Below, piece after piece: positions 59,916 to 64,000 of a stretch of 64,000 nucleotides of DNA. Source of the DNA: ZC4RG25 sp041687075 (lineage in GTDB: Bacteria; Pseudomonadota; Alphaproteobacteria; Rhizobiales; Hyphomicrobiaceae); contig JAWLCO010000005.1 in the NCBI GenBank assembly GCA_041687075.1, positions 8,443 to 72,442 of the forward strand, read 5' to 3'. The notes under the pieces are model-generated. The model saw only the letters and a list, made by a program, of their open reading frames with translations. It was not told the DNA's origin and made no database searches. Position numbers and translations under genes: made by a program. Numbering within the stretch: position 1 is the stretch's first letter; each line of letters begins with the position of its first letter.

Positions 59916-60767
59916 TCAGCGTACCGCGGCACTCAGATCGCGGTCGTGAGCGTGATGCTCTTGCGCGTGGCCATCGCTCGACGTGGCCTCCTCCGCGTCC
60001 TCGCCGGCAGCGGCCGATGTCTTCGACCAGTCCTCCTCGCCGTAGATGCGGGTCAGCACCTCGGGGGTAAGACCGCTGGCCGGACCGTCGTATACGATCT
60101 CTCCGGCACGCAGCCCGACGATGCGTGGCAGGAACATCTGCGCCAGCGCCACGTCGTGGATGTTGACGATGGCCGCCAGACGCCGCTCGGCACAAAGCTC
60201 CGTGATGAGCCGCATGACCTGGCGCGAGGTCTTGGGATCGAGGCTGGCCGTCGGCTCGTCGACGAGCAGAAGCTCCGGCTCCTGCACCAGCGCGCGGGCG
60301 ATGCCTACTCTCTGCCTCTGACCGCCCGACAGCGCATCCGCGCGCTTATCCACATGGTCCAGCAGACCGACGCGCTCCAGCACGGCGAAGGCCCGGTCGA
60401 TGTCAGCCTGCGGGAAGCGGCGGAAGTAGCTCGCCCAAAAGCCGGTATAGCCGAGCCGTCCGGAGAGCACGTTTTCCATCACGGTCAACCGCTCGACCAG
60501 CGCATACTCCTGGAAAATCATACCGATGCGGCGGCGGGCGCGGCGCAGCGCGGACTTTCCGAGCGCGGTGAGCTCCACGTCACCGAGGAACACCTTCCCG
60601 GAGGTCGGCTCGACCAGCCGGTTGACGCAGCGGATCAGCGTCGACTTGCCGGCCCCGGAAGGACCGATCAGGCCGATGACCTCGCCCGACTCCACGGAAA
60701 AAGAGACGCCGCGCAGGGCGGCATCTCCCGTCTTGTATCGCTTCGCAAGCGCTTCGATGCGCAGCAT
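59916..60767 (-). CDS. phnC: Phosphonate-type ABC importer ATPase PhnC
   Basis: 283 residues. Walker A GPSGAGKST near residue 35, signature LSGGQRQRV, Walker B LLVDEPTASLDP. The last 25 residues are acidic and His-rich (DGHAQEHHAHDRD), unusual for PhnC. It powers uptake by the two PhnE permeases. Confidence 0.94.
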   Translation of the reverse strand: MLRIEALAKRYKTGDAALRGVSFSVESGEVIGLIGPSGAGKSTLIRCVNRLVEPTSGKVFLGDVELTALGKSALRRARRRIGMIFQEYALVERLTVMENVLSGRLGYTGFWASYFRRFPQADIDRAFAVLERVGLLDHVDKRADALSGGQRQRVGIARALVQEPELLLVDEPTASLDPKTSRQVMRLITELCAERRLAAIVNIHDVALAQMFLPRIVGLRAGEIVYDGPASGLTPEVLTRIYGEEDWSKTSAAAGEDAEEATSSDGHAQEHHAHDRDLSAAVR

Positions 60768-60796
60768 AGTCTATTCCTGACCGTTCCCGCGCACGT

Positions 60797-61759
60797 TCAC
60801 TTGCAGGTGTATTGGACGCCCATGGCCGCATCGATCTTGCGAACCACGTCCCAGTCCTTCTTGTGGGTGATCTCGATGAACTTGGCCTCGCCGGACTTGG
60901 CGAACTCCTTCTGCAGCTCCGAGCCCTCCCACGGGAAGCTGAAAAAAGCTTCCTTGATCTTCTCCTGCAGCTCCGGCTTCAGGTTGTAGACGACGCCGTA
61001 GCCGGTGGTCGGGAAGGTCTGCGATTTGTAGATCGTCTTGATCTGCTCAGGCTTCACGACCCCGCGCTCGAACATCCGCGCCATGACCGAGTTGGCGATC
61101 GCAGCCGCGGGATAGTCCTTGTTGGCGACGCCGAGGATCGAGTTGTCGTGCTTGCCCGAGAACACGGCCTCGAAGTCCTTGCCGGCCTCCATGCCGAACT
61201 CACTCTTCAGCAGCGCCGACGGGGCCTTGAAGCCTGAATTGGACGTCTCGGCGGTGAAGGCCATCTTCTTGCCCTTGATGTCCTCGACCTTCTCGATGCC
61301 CGATCCCGGATAGGTGATGATCTCCATCTCGTAGCCGAACGAGTTGTCGGCACTTGCCATCATGGCGAACGGACGGAAGCCGGCGCAGGCCACGGCAAGC
61401 GGGTTGGAGCCCGTGTTGAAGCCAGCAATGTGCAGGCGCCCGGCGCGCATCGCCTCGATTTGCGCGGCGTTGGACTGCACCGGGAAGAACTGCACCTTCT
61501 TGCCGGTGATGTTCTCCATATGCTTCAAAAATCCGTCCCACACTTTGGCGTAAACGGCCGGGTCCTCGACGGGCGTGTAGGCGAAGATCAGCGTCGGCGG
61601 GTCGAGAAGCTGGCTGGGATCCGTCGGGATATCCGCAACGAGATCGCCGTCCTCATCCTTGAAGCGCGGATCCAGCCCAAGCGCCGGCGCAGACGCTGCG
61701 AACGCAGCGATCGCCAGAGCCGCAACGAGGCGCACGCCTCTCTGGAAAACTGTTTGCAT
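60797..61759 (-). CDS. phnD: Phosphonate-type ABC importer binding protein PhnD
   Basis: 320 residues from the ATG at 61759, with GGAGG eight bases upstream. A signal peptide (LVAALAIAAFAASAPALG) precedes a PhnD-type fold: FAYTPVEDPAVYAKVWDGF, GFNTGSNPLAVACAGF and KKMAFTAETSNSGFKAP. It binds phosphonate, phosphite or a related P compound. No C-P lyase or phosphonatase genes are in the window, so the compound is not known. Confidence 0.93.
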   Translation of the reverse strand: MQTVFQRGVRLVAALAIAAFAASAPALGLDPRFKDEDGDLVADIPTDPSQLLDPPTLIFAYTPVEDPAVYAKVWDGFLKHMENITGKKVQFFPVQSNAAQIEAMRAGRLHIAGFNTGSNPLAVACAGFRPFAMMASADNSFGYEMEIITYPGSGIEKVEDIKGKKMAFTAETSNSGFKAPSALLKSEFGMEAGKDFEAVFSGKHDNSILGVANKDYPAAAIANSVMARMFERGVVKPEQIKTIYKSQTFPTTGYGVVYNLKPELQEKIKEAFFSFPWEGSELQKEFAKSGEAKFIEITHKKDWDVVRKIDAAMGVQYTCK

Positions 61760-61879
61760 GAGTGGCACCTCCACAGGGCCTCGAGTGTTATGAGCTTACC
61801 TCGGTTAGCGCGACAGCTTTACAGTTGAATGACGCGCGATGGAAGACTCGTGTCCACTGTGGGCCAGCACCGCAATACC

Positions 61880-64000
61880 TCAGAACGGGCGCGGCTTGGC
61901 GCGGGTGGTCGGCGCAGCTGACACCGGGTCATCAGGCCAGGGGTGCTTCGGGTAGCGCCCCTTCATCTCCGCCTTCACCGAGCCCCATGAACCTCGCCAG
62001 AAGCCCGGCAGATCGCGCGTGATCTGGATGGGCCGGTGCGCGGGCGAGAGCAGATGCAGGGTCAGCGGCCGCCGCCCTCCGGCGATCGACGGGTGGCGGT
62101 CGAGACCGAACAGCTCCTGGACGCGGATGTGCAGCGAGGGCGCATCGGGCCCATCATAGTGGATGGGGTGGCTGTGGCCGGTGGGTGCCACGAAGTGCGC
62201 TGGCGCGTCGTCGTCGAGCCGGCGGCGCAGGCTCCACGACAGCAGGGCGTCGAGGGCGGCAGCAAGATCGTCCGGTGTGATCTCGTCTAGGCGGGTCTTG
62301 CCGGGGATGAACGGTGCCAGCCAGTCGCGTGCCGTCACAGAAAGTGCGGTATCGGACAGATCGGGCCAGGTCTCCGGATCGACGGCACGCAGGAACGCGA
62401 CGCGACTCCGAAGCTGCCGCTGCGTTTTGCTCCAGGGCAGCCGGTGAATGCCGATTTCGGCAATCCCCTCCGCGAGCTTTTCCGCCGCCAGCTCCGGCGG
62501 GACCGGGCGTGGCTCACTGGCGAGCACGATGGCGCCGAGGCACCGAACCCGGCGGGCGCGCAGCGTGGCGGTCTGCCGGTCGAACGTGATTTCGTCGAGA
62601 TCGGTGATCCGCGAGGCGGCAATCTGCAGAATTTCAGCCTCGTCCGTCGACGCTGCCAGCAGAATGCGGCTCGATGCGGCAGCCCCCTGCAACTCGGCAA
62701 TGACCAGATAAGAAGAGCGCGCGAGGGGATCAGCCGGGGCGAGCGCAGCCCCCCGGCCGTTGGCGAGCAGATACTGCCCAGGCGCGCCGCGCGTCTTTGC
62801 AATTCGGTCGGGATAGGCCAAAGCCAATACTGCGGCCAGAGATGGTGCGTCCGACGGCGCGGAGGGCCGCTGTTCAACCAGACCTCGCGTCGCCGCACGC
62901 GCCCATCCCCGCGCGAGATTGCGCATGTCCTGGGCTCGGCGGGAGCGGTCGCGCCGGAAGGCGGCGAGGCGGTGTTCCAGATCCGTGTCGCCGCCACCCA
63001 ATCCGCGCTCGACCAGAATGGCCGCGATCTCGGCGGCTTCGTCCGCAGGCCCCAGCTCGGCGGCAACCAGAACCATGCGTGCCAATCGCGGCGGCAGCGG
63101 CAGTGTCCGCAGTCTATGCCCCAGCTCGGTTATTCTCCCGTCTGCATCGAGCGCCCCCAGCGCCTGCAGTTCGGACCGGGCGGCTGACAACGGTGCTTCT
63201 GCTGGAGGATCGAGCCACGCGAGCTGGCGCGGGTCGTTGACGCCCCAGGCGGCGCAATCGAGCAGCAGCCCTGACAGGTCCGCGTTGCGAATCTCCGGTT
63301 CGGCGTGCGCCGGAAGGCTCGCAGTGGCCGGCTCGTCCCACAGCCGGTAACAGACGCCCGGCTCCGTACGGCCTGCCCGGCCGCGGCGCTGATCAACCGA
63401 GGCCCGTGACGCTCGTACCGTCACCAGCCGCGTGATACCGACACCCGGCTCGTAACGCGGCACTCTGGCGAGCCCGCTGTCGATAACGATCCGCACACTT
63501 TCGATCGTCAGCGAGGTCTCCGCGATGGCCGTCGCCAGAACCACCTTGCGGCGGCCCGGTTCGGCAGGTGCGACCGCCTCGTCCTGCGCGCGCATGTCCA
63601 GACCGCCATGCAGCGGAATGACCTGCACCGCCGGATCCCTGATATGCTCGCCCAGCTTCTCGGCGACACGGCGGATCTCGCGCTGACCCGGCAGGAAGGC
63701 GAGCAGTGATCCGTGCTCACTGCGCAGAGCAGTGCAAATTGCTCCCGTTATCTGGTCATCGATGCGCTTTACCGGGTCCCGGCCGACATAGTGCGTTTCG
63801 ACTGGAAAGGCATGGCCCTCGCTGCGGATCAGCGGAGCGCCGCCGAGTAGCTCGGCCACTCGCGCCCCATCGAGCGTGGCCGACATGACCAGCAGCCGCA
63901 GATCCTCCCGCAGCGCATTCTTTGCATCGAGCGCCAGCGCCAGCCCGAGATCGGCATCCAGCGACCGCTCGTGAAACTCGTCGAACAGGACTGCGCCGAC
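61880..64000 (-). CDS. hrpB: ATP-dependent helicase HrpB (5' end outside window)
   Basis: The frame is open from the right edge (minus strand) to 61880, about 706 residues; the N-terminal P-loop domain lies outside. The visible part starts with motif II DEFHERSLDADL, then MSATLDG (motif III). The RecA2 motifs TAIAETSLTIESV and QRRGRAGRTEPG follow, then the HA2 and HrpB-specific C-terminal regions ending WGSVKAEMKGRYPKHPWPDD, typical of HrpB. It is a DEAH-type RNA helicase of uncertain role. Confidence 0.95.
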   Translation of the reverse strand, partial: VGAVLFDEFHERSLDADLGLALALDAKNALREDLRLLVMSATLDGARVAELLGGAPLIRSEGHAFPVETHYVGRDPVKRIDDQITGAICTALRSEHGSLLAFLPGQREIRRVAEKLGEHIRDPAVQVIPLHGGLDMRAQDEAVAPAEPGRRKVVLATAIAETSLTIESVRIVIDSGLARVPRYEPGVGITRLVTVRASRASVDQRRGRAGRTEPGVCYRLWDEPATASLPAHAEPEIRNADLSGLLLDCAAWGVNDPRQLAWLDPPAEAPLSAARSELQALGALDADGRITELGHRLRTLPLPPRLARMVLVAAELGPADEAAEIAAILVERGLGGGDTDLEHRLAAFRRDRSRRAQDMRNLARGWARAATRGLVEQRPSAPSDAPSLAAVLALAYPDRIAKTRGAPGQYLLANGRGAALAPADPLARSSYLVIAELQGAAASSRILLAASTDEAEILQIAASRITDLDEITFDRQTATLRARRVRCLGAIVLASEPRPVPPELAAEKLAEGIAEIGIHRLPWSKTQRQLRSRVAFLRAVDPETWPDLSDTALSVTARDWLAPFIPGKTRLDEITPDDLAAALDALLSWSLRRRLDDDAPAHFVAPTGHSHPIHYDGPDAPSLHIRVQELFGLDRHPSIAGGRRPLTLHLLSPAHRPIQITRDLPGFWRGSWGSVKAEMKGRYPKHPWPDDPVSAAPTTRAKPRPF

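Overview
The window is GC-rich, gene-dense chromosomal DNA from an alphaproteobacterium, most likely of the Rhizobiales (Hyphomicrobiales). The evidence is a class I lysyl-tRNA synthetase, a Kdo/lipid A block (DUF4170, DUF374-WaaA, LpxK), the pairs DUF952-pyrD and cspA-infA, a DUF6460 membrane protein, TRAP uptake genes and a candidate EcfG-type stress promoter. I see no tRNA, rRNA, CRISPR array, insertion sequence, integrase or phage gene, and no gene I recognise as a transcription regulator. Both ends are cut inside genes: a TRAP solute-binding protein at the left and the HrpB helicase at the right.

Layout. 1-8.8 kb: TRAP binding protein, TlpA-type thioredoxin, argH, a Cys-rich exported protein, lysK, a TerB-like protein, a repeat-filled spacer, a D-2-hydroxyacid dehydrogenase, and a zinc metallopeptidase translationally coupled to an 18-cysteine exported protein. 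8.9-17.6 kb: an HDAC-like hydrolase, rimO, lpxK, a DUF374-WaaA fusion, a tyrosine phosphatase, DUF4170, a DUF411 protein and an MFS carrier. 17.7-30 kb: an ABC1 kinase, a Pnkp-like phosphatase whose kinase half looks dead, glcDEF facing a cytochrome c and lutABC, a six-cysteine mini-protein and gshA. 30-40.8 kb: rsmE, ubiA, pdeM-lhr, DUF6460, MATE, pyrD-DUF952 and a GmrSD-like DUF262/DUF1524 nuclease. 40.8-50.4 kb: TRAP permeases, an Mrp-DUF971 fusion, a metallo-beta-lactamase-fold protein, a three-gene ABC importer and a permease split into two genes. 50.7-64 kb: an exported MBL-like protein, an L,D-transpeptidase, infA-cspA, a KGG/DUF2795 stress cassette, a TauE-type exporter, lepA, phnDCEE and hrpB.

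How it fits together. The 20.5-28.3 kb segment is the clearest pathway. GlcDEF oxidises glycolate (or D-lactate), LutABC oxidises L-lactate, and an exported c-type cytochrome encoded in the divergent gap could accept electrons. The LPS block makes and decorates Kdo-lipid A. Several proteins have unusual architecture: DUF374-WaaA, Mrp-DUF971 (the domain order of plant HCF101), a Pnkp relative lacking kinase residues and the ligase domain, and three unrelated Cys-patterned exported proteins. The best candidates for something undescribed are the degenerate Pnkp-like protein, the mirror-symmetric six-cysteine protein and the peptidase/Cys-repeat pair. The only plausible anti-phage gene is the solitary GmrSD-like protein. 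I do not see a multi-gene defence or biosynthetic island.
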